64,000 nucleotides of DNA. It comes from Lotus japonicus (taxonomy: Eukaryota > Streptophyta > Magnoliopsida > Fabales > Fabaceae). Under the pieces are notes generated by a model. The model saw only the letters and a program-made list of their open reading frames with translations, was not told the DNA's origin and ran no database searches. This document shows, piece after piece, positions 46,826-60,379 of this stretch. The position numbers and the translations under genes were made by a program. The stretch lies in NCBI RefSeq assembly GCF_012489685.1, contig NC_080045.1, positions 5,275,001 to 5,339,000 on the forward strand, given 5' to 3'. Position 1 is the stretch's first letter; every line of letters begins with the position of its first letter.

Positions 46826-49800
46826 TCATTTCTTAACCTGAAAATTTCCATGCTAAGCTAACTTATTATACACAAAACTAATGTTCATAAACACGCTATA
46901 TCCACTCTAAGTGAGAAAGGAATATATGTGAGAAAAATGAGAGATATGATGACTCATGTGAATGTGATGAGAAAAAAGAGAAAGGTGAAAGGGGGAAAAA
47001 GGCGGAATTGGGATACTAGAAAAAATTAGTGTGAATATATCAAAGTTGAATTTACTTGCAAACTTCAATTACTGAAATAGCTAACCATGACATTGAGAAA
47101 AACATAGATAGTAACATGGCATGGAATAATTTGACAGCAACATCAATATAGTTTCATCCCTAAAGGGATTTGCATTTACAGGTTCTATACGTCAAAACTT
47201 TGCTGGTAGACATCATCAAAAAAAAGAAAAAAGAAATAGAAGATAAGACTTTTAATGAATGGAAAAAAGGGTTCAAAACTTGCAGTTTTTGCAACTACCT
47301 ACATATCCCAAAAGTTTAAGATGTGAGATAGAGGACTAGGAATGATTATATCTTATATAAAATGTTCCCCCATTCAAGAACCCTTTGAGCTGAAGCGTGG
47401 AAAAGCGCTATGCCTAGCTAGAGCTTTGAGCTTCACTTCCCTATAAGAGTAGGGATGTGACATGAATAAATCAAACAACGGTGATAGTATAGCTTCAGAA
47501 ACCAACACCTCATTTACAACACAACTTCCAACTGTCCCCCCCCCCCTCTTTAAAAACTCCTTCAGCAATCAGCAATTTGCGGACCATGACTTGCTATTAG
47601 CTCCTCATTTATTAAAAGCGTCTTAACTATTGATTTAGATTGAATGAAAGCATCATGGGTCTAGATTGGAATTTGGTCATCAGATAATGTCTATGTAAAT
47701 AAGATTCAGAATTATCCAAGCTACTTATTATTCATCAATCTATCAGGCTGAATGGTTATAAAATCTTACCTTGTTCTCCAAATCTGACTCGGTAAGAGGG
47801 CTATGGTCCTGAGCACCAGACTCTAGTTCGAGTTCTCTGCAGAAGAGATGTAGTTACCATAAATTCAAATATACCAGTAACAAGCCCCACAAAATTTAAA
47901 TCTAACAATGTTGACGGAAAAGTTATTCAAAACAGAGGCATGAACAATAATGTCAATAAAGGACTGACTGACTACCTATCAGTTACCATCATTTGCTGAT
48001 GAGGCAAAGATGTGCTTGGAGCAGCCGACTCAGAACTTTCTGACTCCATCGGTTCATGTTCACCTGTTCCCTGCAAAAAAGGTTGCCTCAACTCCCTTGC
48101 TCACGTGACTTAAGATATTAAACACAATTATGCCTCAGCAGCACAAACTCACAGCAGAACTATCTTTCATCCATCCAGGAAATTTATCTGAAAGAAGGCT
48201 GATATACCGCTCCATAGCAACCTCTGGACTCATGTTCCCCAGCTTTTGCCAAGCATTCCTTGCACAACGGAATCAGTACTGTCGATCACTCATACAAAGC
48301 AGCACTGAACCCTGTTATTATAACTAGCAATCAAGCTATACCGTGGAACTTGTACAGCACGGCCATATGTGTTGCTTACATTTATTTATCAAGTTAGAAG
48401 GTTTGACACTTATTTTTTCCTCATGAATTATCCTTGCATTGTCTTTCATGGTTGGTTCATTTATCAGTCCAAATTTTGTGCATATTACATCATGGGAACT
48501 ATGAAGCACAAACACTTTTCATTCCTGAAGTCAAGTCAAAACATTGACACTCATATGGCACTCGTATAACAAATGTTTGACACTACTCATCAGGTGTCCT
48601 ATTAAAAGATATTTTTATCGGCTAGGACACTTAGTCGTACGAGTTGGACAGTTAGCTGACATGAGACTTGGACATTACACAACTTAGACACTTAGCTGAC
48701 CGACATATAAGGTTTGACACTTGATATCTTTCAAAACATCAACTATAACTACAAAATAAAAAGTTAAAACCAGAGAAGTTTTAAGAAATGTTTCCAATAT
48801 ATTTCATTTGAGAATGTCACTTCTTCCTTAGTATCCTTGTATATAGTGTGTATCAAGTTGGAAGATGACAAGTGAGAGCAGCTAATCTTGATCATATAAC
48901 CATACATGAATAGTCGAGATTAATTCATCTCATACTCTCCGTTGATAGTTTGATACACACATGTGAGTGGTGTGTCTGCCGACATTTGTGTCGTACCCGG
49001 TGTCCATTCTTCATAGCTTTGAAAATATTGATCAAATGCGTGAGAACAACCTAGTGACTACTTCTGCTAACATCACAGCCTAAATCTTATTTATGATCTT
49101 AAGCACCCAATTCAGCTTTGTTTCGTGTCCTTTCCTTTCAGTAAGTAAACCAAACCTATCCTCTAACCCGCAATGAAAACTTTCATCTTCACTTGTGCCT
49201 AAACAAACTGTCAGTTATTGGAATTTTTCTACATTCACACCTTACTAAAAATGGACCCTGTAACTAATCATATGTTGGGACCCAACATACTCCTTATGCA
49301 ACAAGAAACAAGTCTTTGTCTTTCTTCACTCCAATTAACCATAGTCCAAACCCTTAAGAAAGAGCAAGAAAAAACCACACACGTAAAGTAAAGAACAAGG
49401 CAATGCAAATTAGGAGAAAATTTCCAATCCTCCCACAACTCTCAACTTTTTTCCACAAAATAAACTTATACTTTCCAAATTAGAAGAATGATAACATTCT
49501 TTTACTTCTCTTCTGAAAATTGAGTAACAAATAACAATTGAGTAATGATTTTAACACATGGAGTATCTACCAAACTGAAAATTATTCAGCAAGTTAAGCA
49601 ATCCAATTCAATTCAGTTCAACAAAGCATAACACAAATCATAAATTGGTAACACTGAGGAAAATAGTGATTAGGTGAGGGTTAGAATTTGATACCACTTG
49701 GCACGTGCAGAGAGCATGAGAGGCATTGGCTGAGACTCACGGCAAGGTCCTTCCGTCGCAACCTTGTGAAGCCCATACAACTCCATCTGCACATCACTTC

Positions 49801-50341
49801 CACCATCATCGCCGCCACCACCACCACCACCACATCCATTCCTAGCAACAAATCCAGTAGCCGCCATAAACAACTCTTCCAACTCACTCCTCTCAACCCC
49901 TTCCCATTCCCAATCCTCACCGCTCCCCTCACCTCCCTCCACAACCGGAACCGCCGTCTCCGCCGAAGCTTCCTCTTCAACAATCTCCCCCACGCGCTCC
50001 GCAGCTTCCTCTTCCACCACCTCCGCCGTTAACCCGACGGCAGAATCCGAACCGGACTCGACCGTGAGGTCCGTGTCCTCTTCGACCAATTCGTGTCCGG
50101 TTTTTTCCACATTGGTTGCAACTTGAACCGGATTAATAAAACCAACCTTGCTCTCGGTCTGAACCGTAAGCCGATCCTCCTGAAGAACCGGACCGGCCGG
50201 TTCTTCTTCATGATAATGATGGATCGTGGCGGTTTGAGTGTCGGTGGTGGTGGCTAACGAGACAAGTTTCGCGACGAGGAGTGAGAGAAGGATTGCGATG
50301 GACGCAGTGACGAAAAGATCACTCGCGCTCACGAGTTCCAT
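46826..50341 (-). CDS. ACBP3: Acyl-CoA-binding domain protein, ACBP3 class, 308 aa
   Basis: Minus-strand exons: 50341-49695, 48258-48153, 48070-47976, 47836-47770 and a tiny last exon 46837-46826 (VKK, stop), giving 308 residues. Class III plant ACBPs bind acyl-CoA esters and phospholipids and act in the secretory pathway or outside the cell. The protein begins MELVSASDLF with a signal-anchor or signal peptide (about 9-30, LFVTASIAILLSLLVAKLVSL). An acidic linker follows, then the ACB domain at about 152-250: LYGLHKVATEGPC, ARAKWNAWQKLGNMSPEVAM, YISLLSDKFPGWM. The junction Trp216-Asn-Ala-Trp spans the first intron, which supports it. The frame is open upstream to 50542, but homology starts at MELVS. 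Unusual: a seven-Gly run (171-177) inside the ACB domain, coded by a GGT/GGC repeat. The last exon is the least certain part. Confidence 0.87.
48850..48965. repeat. Imperfect palindrome in ACBP3 intron 1
   Basis: GTGTGTATCAAGTTGG at about 48856 is mirrored by TTGATACACAC at about 48950, with AGATGACAAGTGAGAG-like sequence further in on both arms. Probably a MITE. The same intron also repeats ACACTTAGTC / GACACTTAGCTGAC motifs at 48580-48730. Confidence 0.45.
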
Positions 50342-52643
50342 AACGCAACAAGTAACAACACTTTCTCTTTTTGTTTTTTTGTTTTTTGAGTGATGAATGA
50401 ATGGTGTTTGTGAAGGGTGAAGATGAAAGAGGAAAGGTTTAAATGAAAGGGTTTGAGAGAGAGAGAGAGAGAATTTAGGAAGGAAATGATTAGAAGGAAG
50501 GAACTGATGAGGGAAAAGAGGAGGAAAGGATAATCTGCACAACAGAGTAAAGCATATTCTGGGGTTTTTTCACTTTATGCTTTGGTTTTTGAAATATAAT
50601 ATACTATATACTATTGAAAGATAAAGATGTGTATAAATCAGATTTTTTAAATTTATTTGGTAAACTTTTTGGGGTTGGTGTGGGTCCCGATGTTGCAGAG
50701 ACGCAGGGGAAAGGGTAATCGACGACGTTGTGTTGTGTTGTGTTGTGACGGAAAAGCGCGAAAAGGCCTAGTATATCCACCACCACCATGGTTGAACTTG
50801 AACCACCCGTGCGCGTTAAAAATTGGTCTTCAAATTTGTCAGCTTAGCAAAACTTGTCACGTTGATATAATGTAAATTGAGGTTTTATTTTTTACAATAA
50901 TTTAGAGTGAGAGGATGGTACTTCAGTCCAAAGCAAGAAAAGCTAACTAGCAGAAGTTTGAACATATGATATGTTAAGTACACGACTCAATAATGCTCCA
51001 CTAAACCAACCTTTTTGAGATTAATGTAAATCGGGGTTGGGTTAAGCAAAAATTCTTGAATTTACAGTAAAAACATTTTTGCAAAGTCTTCTATCTTAAT
51101 GTTATAAAATAAGTCAATCTCTTGAGTGGTAGAGAAATGTTATGTTCTCAAAAAAGAAAATAGTGGTCGTAATTGATCACGGTAAACATCAATTTTACTT
51201 ATGGATAAATTCTTAGAGTATTACTGAACATTTATATTTTAAATTTGTCACTTGAAATAGGAACTTTTGCTTGATTGCTGTTCCTGACTAGATATTAGTT
51301 TTGTACTAAAAAAAACGCCAAAAACACTTCGTTGTTATTGTAAAAAAAAAACAAGAAAAATGTGCGAGTCTAACGCAGACATGTGATTTTAACTATTTTC
51401 TAGTTTGTTGTATTGCCCGTTACCACGTGGAAAGTCATCCCAATTTTGAGTTTCAATCTATTATGTTTAATTTGTCGTTGAGAAAACAAAAACAAATAAT
51501 GAGTTGATATTTCAGATAAGAATCTGACTCCATTAAACGGTTTAAATTGTAATAAAAACACAAATTTATGTGTAATAAAAGTCAAGAATGGATTTTAAAG
51601 GAGGCTCACATGCAGACATAGAACTCTTTTCGTAGAACATGACAATCGGATAGGCTTCACTTAGATTGCGTGGCCTTCCCAGTCGGATCCAAGTCATGAA
51701 TTGCAGCATAGGATAGACACAACAAACCTTTGCAATAAATTCTTGAATGCAGTTAAAATTTGGCTCCTATTAAGGTGAGAGGAGTACTTTAAATTATAAG
51801 GTAGAAATTTACAACCGTTAATAAAAACACTACTAATAGATAAAAAAAAAATTTTTTTTTCCAAACATGTGCATATATTTTATTGCACTCTAAATAATCA
51901 ATTTTTCAAATAACAGTTATTCTTATATTCATAATGCACAGCTTAAAAGAATTAAATTAAGGGTTAAATCTTCTATAGTGGGTACACCATAATATACTGT
52001 TGATTAAAAACATAACTAAGCATACGTGCAAGCCCCCATTCCTTTGTTTCATCTCAGCTAACTTATGGTCAGGTCAAAGTGTCATGCATGGGAGGAAGTA
52101 CCTGTATGATGTTATCAGGAACTTCAATTTCCATTAGTTTCTTCCTGGGTGTTAATTTTAACCTATGGAAGTGGGTATTTTCTATCTCTCTCACACACAC
52201 TAACACACACACACACACAGGATCAACTAGCCGAGTTCAGAATCGATTCACTGAATCAACAGCAACCAATAGAGCATGTTTGAATCGGTTTCTCATTCAT
52301 CAGAAACTCCGACGCTACTCACAGAAACTGTTCCTGATAATTGATTATGGCTTCAAAATCAATCAAAGAAGGGTTTCCAAACATGCAGGAACTTGATAAT
52401 CGTTTTCGAACCATACAAGCTAAAATCTACCAGGAAAACTTTTTACAAGACAACTGTGAATACAGGAGAAAATCAAATTTAAATGGTAAACTATCGGGGG
52501 CTATAAGTAGTCAGGTGTACAACACAGTTGGTATCCGACTTGAGGAAACTTTTCAATTTAGTTGATAAGCATAAGATAATAATAAACTCAACAACAAAAT
52601 TTAAAAAAAAAAAAATATCACCTGCTAGGTACTTCATTTATCG
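50342..52643. other. Upstream region of ACBP3 and intergenic sequence to TAF4b
   Basis: A (GA)n tract at 50455-50472 lies in the probable ACBP3 leader, a TTGTG pentamer repeat at about 50729-50748, a (CA)n microsatellite at about 52191-52219, and poly-A/T at about 51842-51860. Short frames at 52079-52565 show no recognised similarity. Confidence 0.5.
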
Positions 52644-55600
52644 TTATTCAGCTGGAGCATCAGAATGAATTCTTTCATACAAGCGATGTACGAGTGGTGA
52701 TTTAGACATCTGGGGTTCCCTCTCTAAGACTGCAATTACATCCTTCACAGAGATGCTTCGAGCTACCCTAGCTTGAGATGCAACAGCATGATTTCTCCCA
52801 TGTTTTCCAGCAGAACCTATTAGAAGAATGCAAGGAGCAAAACAGCCATGAAAAAGCAGCACAAAAGTGAAAGCGGCACTAATAACTTGATTCAAACCTA
52901 TCAACACCGTGAAGTTCTTTTAAACCATTTAGTTGGCAACATTTACCATATATAGTCAAACTTTATACAAGAGGACAATGGATAGTGGCCGAGGCAGGAG
53001 CTCAGGAGCATGATAAAGCCCCAAAGAAATTAGAAAAGGATGGTGTACATTTAGATATTTATAAAAACATTTTACAACAAGAATAAAAGCCTTGCAGATA
53101 AAAGGGTCAAGTTCACTTCCATTTATTACCTATCTTAATCTTTTTATCCGTAAATTAAGATATAGCATCATGGATCTAAGTTTGGTCAATATTAATATCT
53201 AAAATTGACTGCTATCTTCCAGCTTATGTTTTTGATAACTGAAAGATAAAACACAGCTTTAAATAAACTCACCTGAAGCTGCAAGAAAAGCAGTAGAACC
53301 TTTTCTCTCCCCTTCTTGGTCATCCTTTGTACCTCTTCCAGATGTTGATAAGGATTTCGGGTTCACATCATTTGATGGCTGCGAACCGGATGACGTGTCC
53401 ATCGCCTCTTCACGTTTCTGCCTGGCTTGCTCAGCCAGAAGTTGCCACTTTGAGAGCATATCATCCCCCCCAACAGCAGCGCGGGCAGCAACATTTGCAG
53501 CATTCGTCCTCAGCTTGCCATCCTCTTCCTTGTTCACCTGCAGCGTGAGATAAATAAAAGATTCCCAATGTTGTAATGGTGAAATATGAGAATGAGACAT
53601 TAATACCTTTGTCGATTTAGAACGACTCTCATCCTTCTCCGCATCACCATCATCTCCAGCATTGCTCTCAACCTATATTTAAAAAATACCATTTTAAATG
53701 ATAAGCTCACAGGTTTCAAATGCAAATACACAATATACATGCATGCATTGGGAGTGTGCATGTTTTTTTAAGGCTTTTATCTTGTTATTAACTCAGCATA
53801 AAAATAAAAAAATTGGAACTCACATCATTTAGTTTCCGAAGCTTCTCTTCTGCCAGATTTTTCTCCCACTCTTCCCTTACTTTCCTATTTATTGTCAGTA
53901 TTTGCTGCCCAACATCTGAGGTGACAATTGTCCGATGTCTTGTCTTCTCAACATCAACCCGCTAGTAGGATAATTCTCCCAAGTAAGAAATTCTATACAG
54001 TTATGAAAGACTATCCATGCAAGCAGCGATAGCAAATAACTGACCTGTTTTGACAGTCTAATCAGGTTACTTATGAGTCCACGCATTCTTTCCTCTACAC
54101 ACTGGACATTTATTTTAGAGCCAAAAGATTAAAAGCAAGCCTACTGCAACGAAAAGTGAAAAGTTGCTTGAATCTTACCAGTGACAAGCATCTCTCCACA
54201 TCATTGCTCATACCCTTCAAGCCACACTTGGCCACTGCCAGGAAAAAAACAGCTATAAGGTTCTGTGGACCTAGTGCATGTATAAGCTCAAAAGAAAATA
54301 ACAAAAACAGATGGACGTCGGGATGACATGAAAACGAAACTAACTAATGTCAATCAACTTCTTTTGCAATGGAGCTTTCTGCAAAATCAGCCTTTCCTCC
54401 TCTTCTTGCACAGCTTTTCGAGATGCTTCTGAAACTCGACTATCCTCTTTCTGCCCAGAAAATAGCTGCTCTTCCTCTTCCTGGCAAGGAAATATTGCAA
54501 ATTTCAGATTTTGAATTCCCTACTTATTGAGCTATCTGACTAAGGTCAACATGACAAAGTATCATACCCTAAGATCAACTCCACTGACAGCAGTCACGTC
54601 ATTAAGCTGTTCAATGCTTTGTTCTACAGATCCCCCAGACGATTTTTGTTTTTTACTGTAAAATGGGTAGCAGGCACATTATGAATACACCAAAGTCTGT
54701 TAGAAACTAAGAATTAACCCAAAAAACAAGTGAATACTTATCGAATAAAGTAATAAACGTCACCTTGGCGGAGGAGGTGAGGAACCAGGCACGTCAAGTT
54801 GTTTCTTCTGGGCAAGAGGAGGCTTTTTAAGAGGTGTCCTTGCAATAACTCCAGATACGTTCGATGGGGTCTGGGTGTTTAACAGATAAAATTAAAAAAT
54901 GGGGCTATAGAAAATAGAGCATCAACAAATTTGAAGACATCATTATATACATGAGGTCGGTAAACATAATGATATTTTGGTATTTAAGAAAACAAAATAC
55001 AAAGAAAAAGCAAGATTTGAAGTTCATATTTTCTGATAGCAGATTCTGTTTAATAAAAAGTAGAATCCCAAAGACATTAAAAAATAAGCACAGCCTTATG
55101 TGCTTGTTATTCTTCTTTGCAACTTATAATACATCTGTAGAATTCAGGTTAGGTCTGGCTCTACCCCAAAAGCTAACTCAGAGGTGAAGATTGTTCTACC
55201 ATTTATAATAGCTTATTTGGCCATATCTCTAGTCAATGCGGGACCTCCCAACACACCTCCCTCATGCCTAGGGTTTGAAGTCTGAAGAGGGAAGTTTGTA
55301 GGACTGAACATCTACAGGTGGCCCATTTATGGGTGGTCCAATAAACGCATCTAGGTCCAATAAAATCTACCCCAAAAGCTAGCCAAAGAAGAGAAAAGAA
55401 GAGATTTATAAAATTGTGCATGCCATGAGTGAAAAAGAAACAGTGCAAAAAAGGCACTGAACACACGACAGCAATCTTGGGTTAGCCCCAAAGAATCAGA
55501 GCCCCTGGATCAGGGGTTCTGATTAAAACTTGAAAAAAGTGGAAAAACAATAATTTTGAATTTTATTGCTTGGTAAAATGCAATTGGTGATTACAATATA

Positions 55601-58600
55601 TAGACTATAACAAACCTAATTCAGGGAAAACAAGGAAAATGAAATCTATAGAAATAAAACCAAAATCAAATCTTTCCTAATTATAGAAACTATGACATCA
55701 GATTCTACTAATTATGGTAACTATATCACACAACAAAAGAATGGTTCTTATCTGTTCTTGAATACTAAGTTCTACATAAAAGTCGAGTCAACATGCTACC
55801 TGAGAAAAAATATTTGCATACTCAATTACAAAATGTATCACAGAATTATTGGAGAAAAAGATTCTTTGCATTAAACAATTTAACAAAAATGATGAAATTT
55901 CCTGAATACATATCACTGACATAGCTTGTATTTCGTAGTATAAATAAAAGATAACATAGTACTAAAAGGATGCAAACGGCACATGAAAACAGAAACATAT
56001 TTAGCACTAATTGATCCGCAAAAATTTGGCCATGGTATCCTTAGACAATATCATGTATGTCAGTCTTAAACTTACAGAGACATTAGGGTCTAGTTGGGTC
56101 ATTACAGAAGTTGTAGGAGGCGTGCTTGTTGATGCAGGAAGACCTCTTGAAAACTCGTCCATTACAGTCCTTTGATTAGCACCACCCTTTTCAACCTGTG
56201 CAGAATTAACAGAAGGCAGTCCATGCAATTTAGACAAATTATGCCTATGTTGCTGCTCTGTAGACAAGTCACCTGGCTCCTTTTTGACATAAGAAGCAGA
56301 CGACATAAAGCCCAAATTTTGTTCTTTGTTCGTTGGTGGTTGCCAGGCATTTGAAGTTTGCTGAGATGCTGCTCTGTTTACAGCAGCACACACAGATCCA
56401 CCTAGTTTCTTGGAGTCATTTAAAGAATTCTGCTGTTCAAGCTTTGGTATACCTATCATATGTGTTGTCCCACCTAAGTGATTTGAACTAATGCTTTGAT
56501 GTGGAATTTGACTCATATGTGAATCTTGTTGCTGTGGTTTAATAAATGAATTGGAACCACTGCTTGCGCCAGAAAAAGGGTTATAACTATCATTACTACT
56601 TCCATATGCTGATGGAAAGTGTATATGTTGTTGCTGCTGCTTATTAAGCCCTTGTATGTGAACTGATGATCTTTCTGTTTCTTGGCTAACAGCATTACGT
56701 GAAAATGGCAATTGGCTTGATTGCAATCCTTGAGATTCTATTTTAACATCCAATTCCTGAGATTTCCTAGCATTTCTCTCCATAATTTGGACCGCTGAGG
56801 ACGTCATTCGATTTTGGTCAGCAGCCATGCTTCTCTGATGCATCTGTGCTGAAGCATGGGGATCATTCACATGCCTTACCCCTGAACTAACAGTTTGTGT
56901 CCTTACAGGGTGCTGCTGCCCAGCAGGTTCCTGGTTTGACCTTGTCTTTAACAGTAGAAAAAGATGAAAATTTTAGCAGGACCATGTGTTTCCATTTACA
57001 CCAGGAAACACCATGACATCAATATTTAACTGGCTTAATAAAAATATCCATAGTACGACAGAAATTATGTTATCTCCCTACCTGGGATTGCACTTTTACT
57101 AATGCTAGTCTAAGCATCTGCTCCCCAACAATATTCTTCATCACCCGCACAAAATCGCTTTTCTGTATTTCATCTTTCTAAAACCAAAAGAAAAAAATGG
57201 ACCAAACTGAAAATTAGTAGAATGAGATATCAGTTCATAAGTTGGTTTTAGCCTATCACAAAAAAGATCAAAACTTATCAGTTATCAAAGTTTAGTGTGG
57301 GGGGGGGGGGGATCAAAGGACCTGCTAGTGTGATTGGTCTGGGAAACCCACCTTCAGTTTAGCAAATAGAGTTTGAAGTTGCATGGCTTTGTCTTTGGCA
57401 AGTTGGGGAATCAAGACGGGTAGCAACAGACCAAATGGTACTTGATTACCACGATTAGTTTGGTTGTTTGGCTGCTCGGTGACTGTAGCCTGTTGATTAC
57501 TCATCTGCTGCAACTTGGCATACTGAGATTCACTACTGGGGTTATGGGTTTTGACTACTTCATTATTAAGGACTGGATCTTTTCCAGAATTCTGACTTCC
57601 ACTTGCTTGAGAATTTTGGAGGGAAACTTGTACAGTCGGCACTTGGTGACATTCATCTTGAGATTGTTTCTGTGACAACAGAGCATTATTTACATCCTGT
57701 GAAGCAACATGCTGCAGTTGTTCCACAAGAGGTACAGGTTGCTTCAGTTCCATCTCAGAAGGTTGCTCTTCCTGCACTACAGATTTAGGCTCTTGATTTT
57801 GACTGTCAGTTTGGCTGTCAAGGCTAGAAGTTGGCCACTGGGGTAATGACTGACTAACTGTATTATTGTTTTCTTGAGACAAAACTGCGGAGAACAAAGC
57901 ATGTGCAATTGAGACATCAGTATCACCAAACAATTATTAAATATCATATGACCCAACACTCACTTAAAACTAAAACTTAATACTTTTCCCATTAAGGGGC
58001 AGCTTCTTTATACAAATTGGACCAGGATATGTCACTAATTTAGTAATAATGAATACTGCAAAGTCTTCCTTTCATATAGAAAGGACAATTAGAAGGAAAG
58101 ATGTGATAAACAAGTCGCATGTAGAGAATATCATACACTCATTACCAAGGTGTATGCTCCAAGGAAGGGGATGGGAAGTAGATAATCAACACAAGTGGGC
58201 AGGAAGAGTATATCTGAAAATAAAGGGGAATCAACATGCTGATAGTTTGAAGCTTAATCAATTGCTGGGAGAAGGTGGGAATTCAGTAGCGAGAAATGAG
58301 AATATAAGAACGAAGGATAGGAAGTGCATAAAGAGTAAGATTCCGGAGGAAGTAGGCCCTCAAAGTTCTGCAGTAATTTTATATTCTTTTTGTTCTGCTT
58401 CTGAAAGCGTGCTACTGTAATACTGATCTTGTAAGGAGAGACACTTGTACTACAAGTTGGTTAGTGAAGTGTTAGTATTACACTGTGTACTATAAATATT
58501 GTGCTAAGCACATTGTTGTAACTACCTAATCATTCTAATAACAGAAAAACTGATTATGTTATTAGAATGATTAGGTAGTCACAGTTGTGTGCTTAGCATA

Positions 58601-59792
58601 GTAGTGCATAGTGTTATACTAACACTTAACTGACCAACTTGTAGTACAAAGGTATAATATACTCTATTACTATCATATATAGTCCAACACTTGAGTTTAT
58701 GTCAATTAGGATTAGAGATCCTGATCCCCATCACCGAATTGTGGTGCAGACTGAATTCAGATAAATATCATGAAGAGATTTGGGTAATAATAGGATGAAA
58801 GCTCTTGGCTGTGAGGACAATGTGGGAAAAGGGAACAACCATGCTTATGTGGCAAGGGTGATGTAATGAAAGAGAGGAAATGGTTTGGAGGAGGCAATAA
58901 TGAAGCAGAAAAGGGGAAGGAGAGTAGTATCCAGTAACTGAGTAAGGGTATTGGGAGGAAGATGGTAGGCGCCTCAAATAGCCTCCAGTTCTAATTTCCT
59001 TTTCCTGATTGAGAGAGATCTATGTACTACATTCCCTCTGTTTATGCAGTCATTTAGTTTCCTTAATAGAGAATGAATTTCAGTTCTGAATATCAGTTTC
59101 TTAGTAGAATTTAGCAAGAAAATTAACAGCAAGCAAAAGAATGAGAAATCTAACCACAAAAGAATACAAGGAGGAGGAACCAACTTGAGACATCACTAAA
59201 TAATTTTCATCAACAGCCAAAATATTTCACTGTTCAAACATCACTAATTAACAAAGTTTCTTAATTTCTTTTGATCACTTCTTAATTTTTATCCAAATAT
59301 GAATAAACAATGGGGTTGTCTAAATGGCCCTAGGCAAAGTATGGGTTAAATACCATTGGTCCATTGGTCCACCTAGGACAAGGGTGATTTAAACCAAACT
59401 TTTTCTAAGGTCATTTAGACAACTCCATAAACAACAGGCTCAAACATTTGCTTAAAAAACCGTAAATTTGAACGGAATGAGAAGAAACACAACAAAGAAA
59501 ACATATATGGGCAGAACGAGAGACAGAGGGAGAGGGAGAAAATAATGAATACAAAAGGATGGATACCTGAATCTGAACCAGAAAGCTGAGAAGTAGATGC
59601 ATCTCCTCCAATATCTCTATTTAGAGCAGCCTGGAAAGCTTCCACATCCACCCGCGAATGCATTGTTTCATCCTGTGACAATTCAAACCCGGCGATAGAA
59701 TAAGCAAAGCCCCTAATCAATAATATAAACACATTTTCGGAAAAAAAAAAAACCTCGTCATCTTCAAGAAGTTTCACTATAGATGGGTCCAT
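52644..59792 (-). CDS. TAF4B: TFIID subunit TAF4b, 909 aa, 14 exons
   Basis: TBP-associated factor 4, the scaffold subunit of general transcription factor TFIID, nuclear. Minus-strand exons: 59792-59754, 59672-59567, 57884-57352, 57177-57082, 56945-56076, 54870-54764, 54655-54568, 54480-54345, 54234-54179, 54101-54045, 53961-53824, 53672-53607, 53537-53273 and 52816-52644; all phases agree. It begins [20 protein letters not shown]. Residues about 190-258 form the RST domain ([38 protein letters not shown]) that binds transcription factors. A long Gln/Ser-rich middle follows. The TAF4 C-terminal histone-fold domain (about 625-909) has [34 protein letters not shown] and [20 protein letters not shown] near the end. 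No break is seen. Introns 2 and 5 carry repeats. Confidence 0.95.
55146..55390. repeat. Dispersed repeat in TAF4b intron 5
   Basis: 55146-55252 is a second copy of the repeat at 30459-30572 (shared CTACCCCAAAAGCTA, TTTGGCCATATCTCTAGTCA, CCCAACAC-type end). The phrase CTACCCCAAAAGCTAGC recurs again at about 55367, so the element may extend to about 55390. Family not recognised. Confidence 0.65.
58445..58649. repeat. Large inverted repeat (about 95-bp arms) in TAF4b intron 2
   Basis: The left arm 58445-58542 (from TTGTACTACAAGTTGG to CCTAATCATTCTAATAAC) and the right arm 58558-58649 are reverse complements at roughly 85% of positions, with a 15-base spacer. The arm contains TGTTAGTATTACAC and ACTATAAATATT, reminiscent of an LTR end. 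Transcribed, it would form a long hairpin in the pre-mRNA. Upstream (58040-58420) is an unassigned open frame of 123 codons. Confidence 0.85.
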
Positions 59793-60379
59793 AGCACTTG
59801 TTATCTGGGTTCCTCTATCCAACCAAGGAGTTCAGATACTTCCTTCACGCCAAATGATGGGGTTGCAGGGATGGTAAATTTATCAAACACTTGGAGTGCA
59901 AAACGAAGCTACTATTGGTGTATTACTCAGTAGGAAACAAAATGCTAATTGTTTAAGGCTGCACACAAATCACATTCGAGAATGAACAACGATGCTATGT
60001 ATCATGCATTGCAAAGTTGCAAAGTTATAGATCAAAATCATGTATGTTTGGAATTGAGATACAGAAAAAATAGCTAGAAAAATGAATGAAGCACAATCAT
60101 GAGTAATAACAAATTAACAACTGACCCAGCCAGCCAATAGAGATTCTGATGAGGTTACGGGAGCAAGCACGCAAGAGATGTGATGATTAACAGTTTCTCC
60201 AAAATCGCACGATTCGAAATCAAACACACAAGCAAAGCGAGTATCAGTAGGGTTCGAATCTGGATACTCTGCAGCACCTCAATTCCTCAATCTCTCTGCA
60301 GCATTGATTCTATCCCTTAGATCTATTCAATGGTCCAGATATGCCAAAGATAAAAAAAAAATTAATCAAATAAAAAAAG
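59793..60379. other. Leader and promoter region of TAF4b
   Basis: The frame remains open ten codons 5' of the chosen ATG without homology. Possible untranslated exons up to about 60300 cannot be resolved. Confidence 0.45.

Noticed and set aside
49670..50542. ACBP3 start at the upstream in-frame position 50542
   Set aside because: The extra N-terminal residues come from a CT-rich leader with no homology; the family starts MELVSAS at 50341.
52079..52565. Two overlapping open frames between ACBP3 and TAF4b
   Set aside because: They cross a (CA)n repeat and show no domain or splice context that I recognise.
58049..58420. Possible gene of 123 codons inside TAF4b intron 2
   Set aside because: No recognisable domain; next to a large inverted repeat, so probably part of an inserted element. 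Left unassigned.
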